From Fallopia convolvulus (Eukaryota; Streptophyta; Magnoliopsida; Caryophyllales; Polygonaceae), in assembly GCA_964016875.1 (NCBI GenBank), contig OZ024721.1, forward strand, positions 11,152,109 to 11,216,108: a stretch of DNA of 64,000 nt, given 5' to 3'. Positions 32,771 to 44,814 of this stretch are shown piece by piece (position 1 is the first letter of the stretch; each line of letters begins with the position of its first letter). Below the pieces are notes generated by a model, which had not been told where the DNA came from, did not search any database, and was given only the letters and a program-made list of their open reading frames with translations. The position numbers and the translations under genes are program-made.

Positions 32771-35505
32771 TAAAAAAAATCAAGCAAGTTCTCCTTTTTA
32801 GAATTTTTGGAGTAGTCCCTTGTTTGGTGTGTAATATCCAAACATGTTCAGTGATTTATATATATCCGAACCTCTTTATGTCTGTTGCATCCTATGAGAT
32901 TTGAACTTTCTTTCGATTCTCTTGTGGTAAGGTGTATTCACATAAGCATCGATTGCTTATCCCTTTTTCGATTTCCCTATGTGTGTTATATCTTTGATTT
33001 TTCGATTGCTTATCCCTATATTTATAACTAAAGTCATTTTTCCTTTTAGTTTGAATCACTTGCTTTTTCTTTCAGGTTCATCACAAAATAAATCCATTTG
33101 ATCCATTATCAAAGAGCTTGTATCAGTAAGCTTTGCATATACCTTCTCGAGTAGGGCATCTTATGACCCTTTAGGAGAATTGCCATAATGATTGGATCCC
33201 AGATCATATCTCGCTCAAAATTGGAGGCCAAAAACTAGACTTTCATATCCAACTCGGTGATTTGAAATCATCCAATTTAGAGATCGTATCACAGAGAACA
33301 AGCTTGTTGAAGACGAGACAATAATCTGGAAACAAGATCCCGGGAACGAGAAGAAATCTCCCAGCTTGCAACCAAAATCCATTTGATTTACCTTGCACCG
33401 AAGTTTTGAGAGACTCGATCCATATCATGTTCAAGACTAATTGTTCAAGATCAAACTAAATTGGATCTTTCTTAGCGACCGAATCAAGCAACAACAATCC
33501 CATTCGTATCAATAATGATTCGATCCTTGATCTACACTTTTTTCAAAGTTGTTTTTGAGTCGGTTTAGCCTGGTTTGGTTTGTTTAGGTTAGATGATCTC
33601 AATTTACCAATAATGTTTTCATGGCCTATTAGGTTATGTTTTATATATTTCCAATCTCTAAATCTGCATCTTACATATAGTACAAGAGTTTAGGGTGAGG
33701 TTAGAGTAAGAACGCCTATCCTAAAAAAAAATAGTATAGACAGAGATTGTCAAATCTCAAATTAACTTATAAGATCAAAAATTCATTAAAATAAATTTTA
33801 GAACAACTATTTTTTTCAAAAAAGATGTGTATTACTAAATGTGCATCATCTTCAAGTAAAATTTGTGTTTTTTCAAACATTCTTATTTAATAATCGGGAT
33901 ACATTCTCACTTCTTTCTACCATTTTAAAAATATTTTTTTAGGGTTTTAAGAAAAATTCTATATTAGATACCATAAATCATATTTTGCGCCTTACAAATA
34001 TTATTTAATTAAAATACTTATTGCGTATTACAAATATTATTATCCATCAATTGCATGATGTAAGAACATGTGGTTTTTTTTTTCAATCTTACCTTATATT
34101 TAAAAGATAAATTATGTATCAATAACTATATCAATTTTTCTAACCTATGCTCCATGCAAGGATATGGGTTAAGAACCTTAAAATGGAAATAATTTATTGA
34201 ATTTTATTATTTGGAATTATTTTCATTATTTCTATTAATTTCTATAACTAGTTCTTTTAAACTATGCTCTAAGGGTATAGGATAGAAAAACCGTAACTAT
34301 ATATGAGTGTTGCGTAAAACCGTTAATAGTTTTTTTTTTTTGGGTTTAATTTTATCAACTTTTGGTGGGATTCCGTCATTAGATAATCAACCATCTTGTT
34401 AATTATTCTAGCTAATTCAAAAGTCATAAAGACAAAAACAGTGTTGTTGTTTTCTGTCCCTTTTCAAGTTCGATTTCAACATGGTTAATTTGTCCCTTCC
34501 ACTAATAACTTAATAACAAAAAAAAAGGTCGAGGTGATGATGTCAGTGATGGTTTGTAAACATTTCATTTTGCATGTCTTATCAATTGTAAGTGCAAATT
34601 CAGTTGACTTAATAGACGTAAACCTAGCTACTTAAGAAAAAAGGAACAAAGCCATTTGTGATGTAATTTGTTCAACTATAACACAATAACAAACAACAAT
34701 TATCTATAAACTAAGGATCAGACTAGTCACAATTCGAAATACAACCACCTCGACCTCGCACCTCTATAACCTAAACTAAATACTGAACCTCAAGTAATTT
34801 CCAATTATAGATTTATTTAATTGACACAGAGCCTGAATTAACACCAACTTAAAATATGTGTGCATATACTTTCATTTTATTTTTCTTTTGAAGGAGTATA
34901 GACATATGGCATATGCCTTTTTTTTTTAAAGGCATATATTTTTTTTTGGTAGAATTTTTAAAGGCATATATAGATATATGACTTCTTTTTTTTGGGCAAA
35001 TGACTTGAGATTTATTTGCTTTGTAAATTTCTCTAGCTCAAAATATGGTATGGGGTTGAGTGGATTTGCAGTTATTGGATTGTCAAATATTAATTAGGTG
35101 GTCCAACAACTAGAATGAGAAACGGTTTTCAAATCATGTCATATAAGAATAATTGTTGACATTTGACATAAATGTTTAGTTAGTTAACCAAATAATCATG
35201 TTTAATATGACCAAACAAAAGCATTCTTAAGACCAATAAAACAGAAGTAAAATTAGATGAATTGTTGTGCCCTAGAGTTGATCATCTATATTCTATAGGG
35301 TGAGATATATAACTAAATAAACTAATAAGGGCATCTCCATTGGTAGAAATCCAAATGGATCTCTCACCAAATAATAAGGGTATGTTTTCCTAATAGAGAC
35401 AAATTACAACTAGAAGAACTTGGCCCTAAGAAAGAGCATTTTGGGCCCATAAGGGTATTTTTTCAACTTTCTCAACTTCCAATTTCAATTTTTATCATAT
35501 AATAC
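32771..35505. other. AT-rich intergenic region
   Basis: No gene recognised. The stretch 33100-33480 is less AT-rich and has a 63-codon minus frame without recognisable features. The stretch 33700-35000 is strongly AT-rich with homopolymer runs. The phrase AGGGCATCTCCATTGG at about 35331 is of the kind found at ends of common plant MITEs, but no partner end was found. Confidence 0.4.
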
Positions 35506-35645
35506 AAGAACAACAACAACATCAACCCAGGTTTATCCCGGTATGAGTGGGATTTGGGGATTAAAGATGTAGGCACCCTTGCCCCGAGTGGAAGTCGGAA
35601 GGATATTTCTGGCGAGCCCAAAACAAAACGAAAACACCAAGGCTA
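35506..35645 (-). repeat. 3' tail of an RTE-type LINE or SINE (minus strand)
   Basis: On the minus strand the segment runs through CCACTCGGGGCAAGGGTGCC, then AATCCCCAAATCCCACTCAT and ACCTGGGTTG, and ends in TTG repeats (GTTGTTGTTCTTG). This layout, a GC-rich tail with TTG triplets, is typical of plant RTE LINEs and the SINEs that share their tails. Only the tail is present. Confidence 0.5.
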
Positions 35646-37516
35646 AAAAAACAAGACTGAAAATTTGACATACTTTCTATCCAAGATAATAATAAAGATA
35701 ATATTCCTACTAAAAAAGACTAGAAAAATCGGAATTAATAAATAACATAATAATAACTTAAAAACATAATTGAGGAAAGTCTCAGATTCCCGTAAGATCT
35801 TGTACTACTCTCAGTAAAACGAGATTTTGACCATCGTCTTGTTGGACTATCATCTTGACGTCAACTGTGAAGTTGTAGATCATTGAATAAGCTTTCCAAC
35901 TCATCTTGATTCTTGAATCAACTTAACTGAGATCAATTTTCTATCCAAAGATATGACCGTTTTACTGAACACTACTCATAATGTGACATGATCTTAAACT
36001 TCTGAAAGTATCTTCACTTTGATCCTTTTCCTTGGAGGTCGTGGACGCCTCAATTGATATTATTTAAAGCATAATTTGACATGCTTTAAGACCTTGTTGA
36101 ACTTGAAAGCCCGAGACCTCTTGTAAGATTGATGCCTTTTTCTTCTCTTCATTGGACGTTATGAATCTTTTGCCTCACACACATCCTGTTCTACATCAAT
36201 CCTGAAAGGCTCATAAGATAACAAACTAGAGCTTAAACTACAAAAACAAAGGAAAAGATAGAAAACTAAAAGAGCACATAGGTTGACCGAAATGTTCAAT
36301 TTAGAACATAAATATATATAATGAAAATACTCCAACTAAGGTAGGACATTTAGACTTATAATAGAATATGATAAATGTCAAGGTGACTAATACCAACATT
36401 TCATGTCTTATCTTAACCAACCACCTGCTAAATTTGGCCCTATAATTAAGGTAATTCATAACATGCATCTAAAATAAGTAAAATGTGTTACAAAAGCCTG
36501 AACAATCTAGTGGAGGTCCAAAGGCCACACATTGCCTTTGCCAAGTGTTGATGTTCCTCATGCATTGTCTTCAATTTGGGTTTCTTTCTTGGCTTGGTTC
36601 ATGACTTATAATTGTGATCCACTTAGTTTTGATAGACTCATGAGTCATGAACCATAGTTGCAAGTCTCACAGATAAAGCTCATGTTCACTTTTGAAAATT
36701 CCTTGCTCGATTTGTACTGATTTGTCCTTCAGATGACGCTCGAATCATCTCCCCGACGTCTTATGGAGTCAAGGCATGTTGGATTGCATCATAGAGTGTC
36801 CCAGTACAGCCCACAAGCATGGTCGGTATGTGATTAGCCGAGTGCTAGTAGCCTCGAATATACAAATAAAATTAAAAAATAATTATGATTTCATTTAAAT
36901 GTTCTCTTTCCTTATTATTACGGCCCCTTCTTTTATTATTACCTCCTTAATCTTTCTATCTCTCTTCCCATTTGCAATTTTGTTAAAATAGCTCGAGTTT
37001 GTATCAAACAGCTTATTGTGTCACCAATCCAATGATCATGCCCTCCTGAAGCACTAATGCACTAATGCCTCCATTACATTTTTAAATTAGTAAAATAAAA
37101 TATTCCCAATAAAAAAGAAGCAAACATTAGCTCCTAATCCCCCTTGTAAGTTGTAAAAGGCCAATTGTTTTCAAAATGGATCCTTATTGTAGGCTTTTGC
37201 CTGATGAGTTTATCTAAGTAGATCGAGAATAGGCCGTATATTTATTTGTAAAACCATGGGCCAACACCATGGGCCAACACCATGGGCTTTGCTCTCGATG
37301 TGGAAACTCGTTATTTTCTTCTCATCTGCAAAACGACACCGTATCACCGTATCCAGAACGGCAGAACGCTAGAACCCGATAGCGACTCCACTTCTCGAAT
37401 CTTTGATCCTTCTCGCTAAGCTCCCAATCTGGAAAGAGACAACCAACTCCATCTTCTCTCAATTACGAGGAGGAGAAATTTGAGTTCAATTGAAGCAGAA
37501 TCAATCAGAAACGAAA
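35646..37516. other. Intergenic region with a possible LTR remnant; sorting nexin upstream flank
   Basis: At 35820-36110 phrases such as GAAGTTGTAGATCATTGAAT and GCTTTCCAACTCAT resemble a word block seen in plant LTRs, including the LTRs at 17903 and 22063. This may be an old LTR piece, with no boundary found. CCATGGGCCAACA occurs three times in tandem at 37254-37287. The last 200 bp are the leader of the sorting nexin gene. Confidence 0.35.
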
Positions 37517-40500
37517 ATGATGGGACATGAGCAGGAACCAAATGAAGAAGAATCTCATCTCTACACTTCCCCGGACGAGATGGAAAGCCTCGTTCTCGAC
37601 GACGACGTCCGCCACCCGCTCTCTAACGGCGGTCGAACCGCCACCTCTTCCGCTGTCACGCCGCCCGCTCAGATCTCCGCCGTTGACGGTGATGAAGGTC
37701 GCGGTAGCCCAGGCTTCGTGTCCCCGCGCACTCCGCAAGCATCGCTGCTTCAAAACCCTAGCTCTTCTCTTATCTTCTCTTCGTCGTCGCTGAATTCATT
37801 CCTTGATCCGCCGTCCTACGCGGACGCCATGTTCCGGTCCTTCGACGGCGAGGCGTCGGAGATCGACGGCCGAGAGCACTCTACTTCTGACTCCGAGTAC
37901 ATCCATATTACCGTCTCTGATCCGAAGAAGGTTCCGGAGGTTTCGAATTCGATCGTTCCGGGGAGCAATTCCTATTATACCTACCTGATCACGACGAGGA
38001 CCAATTTTCCGGAGTTCGAAGGTACTGAATTTAGTGTCTGGAGGAGGTTCAGAGATGTTGTTACTCTCTCCGATCGGCTGTCGGAGGCGTATCGGGGTTT
38101 CTTCATTCCCCTCCGGCCGGATAAGAGCGTAGTAGAGAGTCAAATGATGCAGAAGAACGAGTTCGTGGAGCAGCGGAAGATCGCGATTGAGAAGTACATG
38201 GCGAGATTGGCTGCTCATCCTGTGATCAGGAAGAGTGATGAGTTTAGGGTTTTCTTGCAGGTGCAAGGGAAGCTTCCATTACCGAAAACCACCGATGTGG
38301 CTTCGAGGATGTTAGACGGGGCTGTGAAGCTGCCGAAGCAATTGATGGGGGATCCGGGAGCTGTCACTGCACCACATGAGGTGGTGCAGCCGGCGAGGGG
38401 TGGAAGGGACCTGTTGAGGATTTTCAGGGAGTTGAGGCAGTCTGTGACTAATGATTGGGGTGGGTCAAAGCCTCCAGTTGTAGAGGAAGATAAGGAGTTT
38501 CTGGAGAAGAAAGAAAAGTTGCAGGATCTTCAGCAACAGCTTATTAATGTTTCTCAGCAGGTATGAGCTTTTGTTTCGAGATTAGCAGCTTAAATGCCTG
38601 TTTATTGTGACAGTTGCTGAGTTTTGTTGCATTTCTGTCATTGCTTTATCTTTAACATATAGCAATTTCTTACATAGGAAGGTATGATGCCGATGTCCAA
38701 GTTTGAGCCGAGCTTTTTTGAAATAAGCATTTAGAAATATTACGATATTTGAATCAAACCAAGTAAAAGTTGTTGGAGGAGAATCTGGGAAGTTCTGATA
38801 CACTGTTTTGGAGGTAGTGCTTAGTGTCTTTAGGATTTGTTTGGCAAAACATTCTACTGTATTTGGCTATTTGCCTTATAAGGCAGCATGCTATCACCTT
38901 ATTAGTTACCTCGTCACTATATGAGCCTTAAGTTCAAGTCATTGTTGTTTTTGGCTATGCTATATGCTATTGAAATCATTTGTGAGTTTTCATTTTTTCC
39001 AAAAGTATTTGATATTTAAGGGTACATCTTGACCCCCAAATCATGCTGCAACGGGACTATACTGGAACGATATTATTGTATTTGTCGTGTTTGTGCTTTA
39101 GGTTTTTTTTTAAATGATTGTGATAATATTGGTATGTAGGCAGAAGCTCTAGTGAAAGCTCAGCAAGACATTGGAGAGACAATAGGCGAGTTGGGAATGG
39201 CATTTGTCAAGCTGACCAAGTTTGAGTTAGAAGAAGCTGTATATGAATCCCAGAGAGTGAGAGCAGAAGATGTGAAGAATGTAGCAACTGCTGCAGTTAA
39301 AGCAAGCCGACTGTATAGGGAATTGAATGCTCAAACAGTCAAACATCTGGTGCAAATTTAATATTCAGCTATATATTTTCCTCTTTTGGTATTAGTAATA
39401 AAAAACATTACGGTGCTTGATATCATCAGGGTATTTTCAGATTTAATTATGACTATAAATGATTCAGCTCAGCATGCAACTACTTCTGAGCAAAGTTTGG
39501 TTATATAAATAAAATAGATTAACGAGAAAATCTTCTTCTAAGGGGCAATCTAGTAGAATCATTATTTTGCAATTCATCTTATTAGGAATCTCAAGCCAAA
39601 CTAAAAAGAGAATATGAGCAGAAATTTTGATACTGACAAAGGATCCGCGACAATCAGCCAAGGGAGCAATTTATAGATAAAGGAGGAAGAACCATTCCCA
39701 GGAAAATTCTCTGGTACAAGTTCAGTCCACACTCTAAAGGATATATTTTCCCCTAATTTACAAAATGGCACCATCATTACCCTAGAATCCCTGATTTGTC
39801 ATTACCCTAGAATCCCTGATTTGTAAGAGCTATCTTCTGAATAATGTAGTTAAGGCTCCATTCTTGCAATAATATACTTTAGTGAAACTATTTTTCTAGA
39901 GTCATCAGCGTAGTTTGAGGAATTAAGGCTTTACTCCAGCAAAATACATTAACCATTAATGCTTGGTTGATATTAAGGATTAATATGGGAAATTAATGAA
40001 ATCTGACGCACTAAGTGCGTCTCTCTTGCTCTTTCCGGATAAGAATTGGGCCTTTCAGTGGATATATGCTTGTATGTTGTCTTTTCAAGGACATCTCGAC
40101 ATATGAATGAATTGGTCAATCAATGTTGGTATAAATTAGAATATATTTTAGCGAAATCTATGGATTAATTTTCTAATGTGATTCTTATTATGGTGAGCAG
40201 CGAGCTAGTTAATGTGACAATTTAAGCACATTCTGATACTATGTCTATTGCAGGATAAGCTCCATGACTACCTAGGAGTGATGCTTGCTGTTGATAATGC
40301 ATTTGCAGACCGATCAAGTGCACTGTTGACTGTCCAAACTATTTTGGCCGACCTATCATCCTTACAGTCACGGATTGAAAAGCTTGAGGTTGCTTCATCC
40401 AGGATATTTGGGGGGAATACTTCCACGATGCGGAAAATAGAGGAACTGAAAGAAACTGTCAAAGCAACTGAGGATGCCAAATGTGTGGCGGTGAAAGAAT

Positions 40501-42180
40501 ATGAGCGGATCAAGGTAGCACTTTATTGTCTGATGTCTCTAAATTATGTTGTCTCTCTTGAAGATGTTTACATCACTGGAACAATGTACACTGATCTTTG
40601 CTATAATAATTATATTGTTTTAATGCTGCTATATGTTACCTCTGGTGTAACTATATGCCCTTGGGAAAACAATAATTACTTGTGTATTGTCCTAAAAAGA
40701 AAGATGATTTAATGAGCTAAATCTTTGTGGAAATGTAGTTATTTGTTAGGGTCTGAAATGTGCATATATTATATGGGTGCTATTTTAGTAGATTTGGATA
40801 TTCATTGAATTGACACTTCTTCTTTCTTCTTGCTTATTGGAAACTAAACCATTTCTAGTTGTGGAGATACCGTGGATGAGTACAATATCTTTATTTCTTA
40901 TGCAACGTATAATGTAATTTTCCTTTAGCTGTTTTGAGGAAGATAAGGGGGTGTTTATATATTCTTTTTATCCCTTCTAACTCCTTGTGCAAAATATACA
41001 AAATTACACGTGCATTTTCTAATCTACTGGATGTTCATTTTCCTTTAGCTGTTGCGGAGTTACCCTGGATGTTCCCTAATTCTTTTCTAGCAGTCTAAAG
41101 ACAATCTTCTATTTTTGTACGCATTTCCCATGTCTCATTTTCTTTCACCTGTTTCCTAATACTATTTTTCTAATATGCTGCTCTGTGAGTAGGTTAGTTA
41201 TTCCCTTAGCTGTAAGACCAGGTTATATCCATTCATAAATATGTTTATTTAGTGCTTTGTACAACTGCCAGACGTGGAATTAATTAGAATTCAGCATTGA
41301 AGCATTCTTCAATTTCATGCTCTTGAACAGCGTGTTTAATGATCCCTGCAGTGAAGTAAATTGTTTATTGTGGACTTACAGGATTGCTCAAAGTATGGGT
41401 CTAGTCATTGATTTGAAGTTTTTGGTGGCAAAACTATGTAAATTTGGCAGTCTAGTTAACTGATTCCCAAGATACTTGTGACCTTATGCAGGAAAATAAC
41501 AGGACGGAGCTTGTGAGGCTTGATAAAGAAAGACGAGCAGACTTCCTGAATATGCTGAAAGGATTTGTGGTAAATCAGGTACATCTCACCTCTTTCAGAT
41601 ACTTGAGTTGATGAAACCTTAATGACTTACTTCAAAAAGCCATTTGATAGAACTGAACCTCATTGTTCATATGTAAACTTGTAAATTGTAATGGCATGTA
41701 AAATTTTACTTTTGTTTGCCGTACACTTTTATGCTACTTACCTAGCTGATTACCTGCACATTTTTACTTACAATTAAAGCATTGATTGCTATGTGTACGA
41801 GAATGAAGTTCTGGTGTTTTGATGAAAGCATTGTTCAGAGTTCAAACTGAAGTTCTGGAGCCAATTTCTGTCTGTGAAACTATGATATTGTGTGACCTTG
41901 CATGGCATAATAAAAATTAGGTGGCATAAGCTGTTCAATATATACACAATTAATGTTGAACAATTTGTGTATCATTGGAAAGTGCCCTCTCAAAGAGAGA
42001 ACAATTTGTCTTTCTGTTTGTTTGATGCCCTGGAGTCTTTATGAAATTATTTGTGCATTATTGACTATGCATGGTTCTTCACAGGCTGGATACGCCGAGA
42101 AAATGACGAATGTTTGGGAAAAAGTTGCAGAGGACTCAAGTCGCTATGCAATTGGTACGGGGACTAGTAATTCTCTGTAA
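37517..42180 (+). CDS. SNX2: Sorting nexin 2-like protein (PX-BAR), 5 exons, 565 aa
   Basis: Exons: 37517-38560, 39140-39349, 40254-40514, 41492-41578, 42085-42180. All junctions are GT-AG in phase 0 and the sum is 1698 nt including the stop. Residues 1-125 are an acidic, Ser/Pro-rich N-terminus. A PX domain spans about 126-262 (YIHITVSDP, the phosphoinositide-binding WRRFRDV, PLRPDKS, KYMARLAAHPVI). A SNX-type BAR coiled-coil region spans about 340-560 (FELEEAVYESQRVRAED, FADRSSALLTVQT, ERRADFLNML, VWEKVAED). Plant SNX2 acts with SNX1 and the retromer core on endosomes/trans-Golgi in vacuolar-sorting receptor and PIN recycling. Length fits Arabidopsis SNX2a/b. The ATG at 37517 is chosen; the frame extends upstream only through a TTG. 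A LINE sits about 450 bp downstream. Confidence 0.95.
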
Positions 42181-42834
42181 ATATTTTTCTTTGTTTCATT
42201 CTCTCCAGTCTCCTTCCTCTTTTTTTTTCATCTTATCAGTGTAAAGTGTACATCAGAAATCTGTTTGATAGAAGTTTAAGTTTGGCCCTGACCATATTGA
42301 TTTGGTAACACGAACTCTTTAATCTTCCATTGTCTCAGAGTCTGGATTATCTGTTTATCTGTACATGCAGCCTCATTTGCTCCGTATAATTGAAAACTGA
42401 AGTCTCTTTTACTCATCCTTCTGTTTTTTCAACCCTTTGCATATAGTGATTCTGGTTATTCAGGAGTGAAGTTTGATAGATATAGGTTTAGAACTTATAC
42501 TGAACTCTTCTCTTATAAATATAAGAGCTTAATTTGTGAAAACCAAGTATACGGGTTTATATACTTTGCAATCAGGTCGTGGTCCAAAGTTCTTAATATA
42601 CTATGATCATTCCCAAATTTCTCTATTTTTGCTACTATAAGAAAATCTCTTATTTAGGATGAAGGGGTGATTTTCATTTAAGAAAGGTAGTTACAAAAAT
42701 AATGTTCTAGGCAAGCCTAGAATTTACAGAAGCTCATCTAAACCAATTCTAGTGAGTCCTTTTCTCGAGCCCCTATTTTGTTTTCTCCGCCTAGCCTTAA
42801 TGCTATTCCTAACATGGCTTATGGTAGCCATTGC

Positions 42835-44814
42835 TAGGGGTGGGCACGGTCGGTTAACCGGAGTTTCGGTTAACCGATGTCCGGTTAACCGAAACTTCGG
42901 TTAGTAAATTTCAATAACCATAACCGTACCGTTCGTTATCGGTTAAACGTTAACGGTTAACCGTGAAACTCGGTACGGTTTATCGGCTAACCGACTTGTT
43001 TTATTTTACTTTTTAAATAAGAAAATCAGATTTTTAATTAAAAAATTACCTTATTTTTCAATAAAATAAACTTAAATTTTAAATTAAATACAAAATACAA
43101 ACAAATTTCTAAAATATATCCACTTGACTAATCTATGTGTATATATATATAAAAGACGCAAGGAATAAAGCCACCACGTTGCGCCACCTAGGATTTTCCT
43201 ACGTGTCGTTCTCACATTACGCCACCTAGGATTTTGCCACATAGGATTTTTTATTTTGGAAATTCATATATATTGATATTATTGTAGAATAATATAGAAA
43301 TAGGATAAATTAATCTAGAAGATATTCTATCTAAAATAAAGACGTTATCTATTATATATTAGGAATTAGGATAGATCTAAAAGATTTTATCTAAAATTAA
43401 AATAAATTATAGAACATTAGATATTATATATTAAGATAGATATATTAATTTAGTTTTTTCAATTAAATTTCTATCTATTTATATGCAAAAAAATAAATTC
43501 GAATTTTATTTAAAATTAAAGAAAATTATTTTAGCTTTATTTTTTATCTATTTATGTAAAATATTTATCTTTAAATAAAATTTTGATAAAAATAGAACTT
43601 TCAATCTAGATAATTACTTACCTAATTTGACTTTTGATAATAAAAAATCATGCTATCTTTTCCTTAATTTTCTTTTTGAATTATTCATGTAAATATAAAT
43701 GATTTTCTTATCATTAAAAAAATCATTATTTATTTATATTTTTTCATCATTTCTTATTAAGTATATTTTTAATTTTTATTCAAATTTTTTTAAAGAATTG
43801 AATTTGATAAAAAATTTACAACAATTTAGATTATTTTTACCTTTTTATATTTTTTGTAAAAGATTTTTAAAATTAAATGACTCTAATTCAAATCATTTTA
43901 TTTATATTTTTGCATAAATAAATTATAATTAAGCCATCAAAATTATAGTGGGTTCACCTTAATAATTTTGGCCACGTTTCACATGACACCAATTGTAAAA
44001 TTTTATATAATTTTTAAATAATTTTTTTATATCAATTTAAAATTATATTCATTAAATAAATTAAATATTAAATTCATGTAGTCGTGCATGGCACGACGGA
44101 TATAACTAGTTCAAAATAAAGCGGAACTCTCTTTTCACTAAAGCCGAGAGCCTTCTGTACAGGCTTGAATTCATCTCTGATGCCATGGAAGTGGTGCTGA
44201 AGGTGAGTTGAATTGAATTAATGAAGGCAATTAATTAGAAATTTGAAGTTCGTACTCATAAATCCTAGTTTCTTCATTCAACTTCATCTTATTCTAGCTA
44301 CTGTTGACTTAAATCGTATGTAGATTTCATCCATAAGTTTGTAATTTTAACTGATTTTCATATTGTGATTGTAGTTCAAATTTATTCAATTACGTGTTTT
44401 CCAAATTAGAGTTTTCTAATTTTTTTTTTTTTGATGAGGTAAGAATTAGGTTATCCCCAACTAAGGGAGGTAACCTAGAGCATCCTTATGGATGAGAACA
44501 TTAAGTTCTAAGTGATATAAGAAATAATGAAAATATTATCGGTTTTCTAATGATATAAGAAATAATGAAAAACTAATTTGATATATAATTTCCTTTTTAA
44601 AAACATATAATATATTAAAAATATTATCGGTTATACGGTTAACCGCCCGTGGAAATATTAATAACCGTATCCGAACTGTTGAACCGTTAAAAGTATCGGT
44701 TGGTTAACCGTAACCGATAAATTTTATTTTTCGGTTCGGTTAACCGTAAAAAGTGATCGGTTTGTCGGTTTTACGGTTTGGATTTTCGGTTACGATTTTT
44801 TTTGCCCAGCCCTA
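42835..44814. mobile_element. Non-autonomous hAT element with GCCATTGC target duplication, hosting a Helitron
   Basis: Terminal inverted repeats are TAGGGGTGGGCA (left) and TAGGGCTGGGCA (right, inverted). The 8-bp duplication GCCATTGC (42827-42834, 44815-44822) is perfect and diagnostic for hAT. Both ends carry dense CGGTTAACCG-type subterminal repeats (42851-42990, 44626-44800), which in hAT elements are likely transposase binding sites. No transposase is encoded. A Helitron (43132-44109) makes up half of it. At 44135-44202 a stretch that could encode KAESLLYRLEFISDAMEVVL ends in a GTGAGT donor-like site and could be a captured exon (low confidence). Confidence 0.88.
43132..44109 (+). mobile_element. 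Helitron, non-autonomous, 978 bp
   Basis: The start is TCTATGTGTATATATATATA (host A before TC). The end has a perfect hairpin, GTCGTGC-ATG-GCACGAC, 8 bases before the terminal CTAG, followed by host T. This is the Helitron layout, without target duplication. The first 40 bases and the end match the copy at 62480-62722. The interior is AT-rich and has no Rep/helicase. Confidence 0.75.

Noticed and set aside
37490..37516. Upstream extension of the sorting nexin frame
   Set aside because: It starts at TTG; the first ATG in frame is 37517, which matches the family N-terminus.
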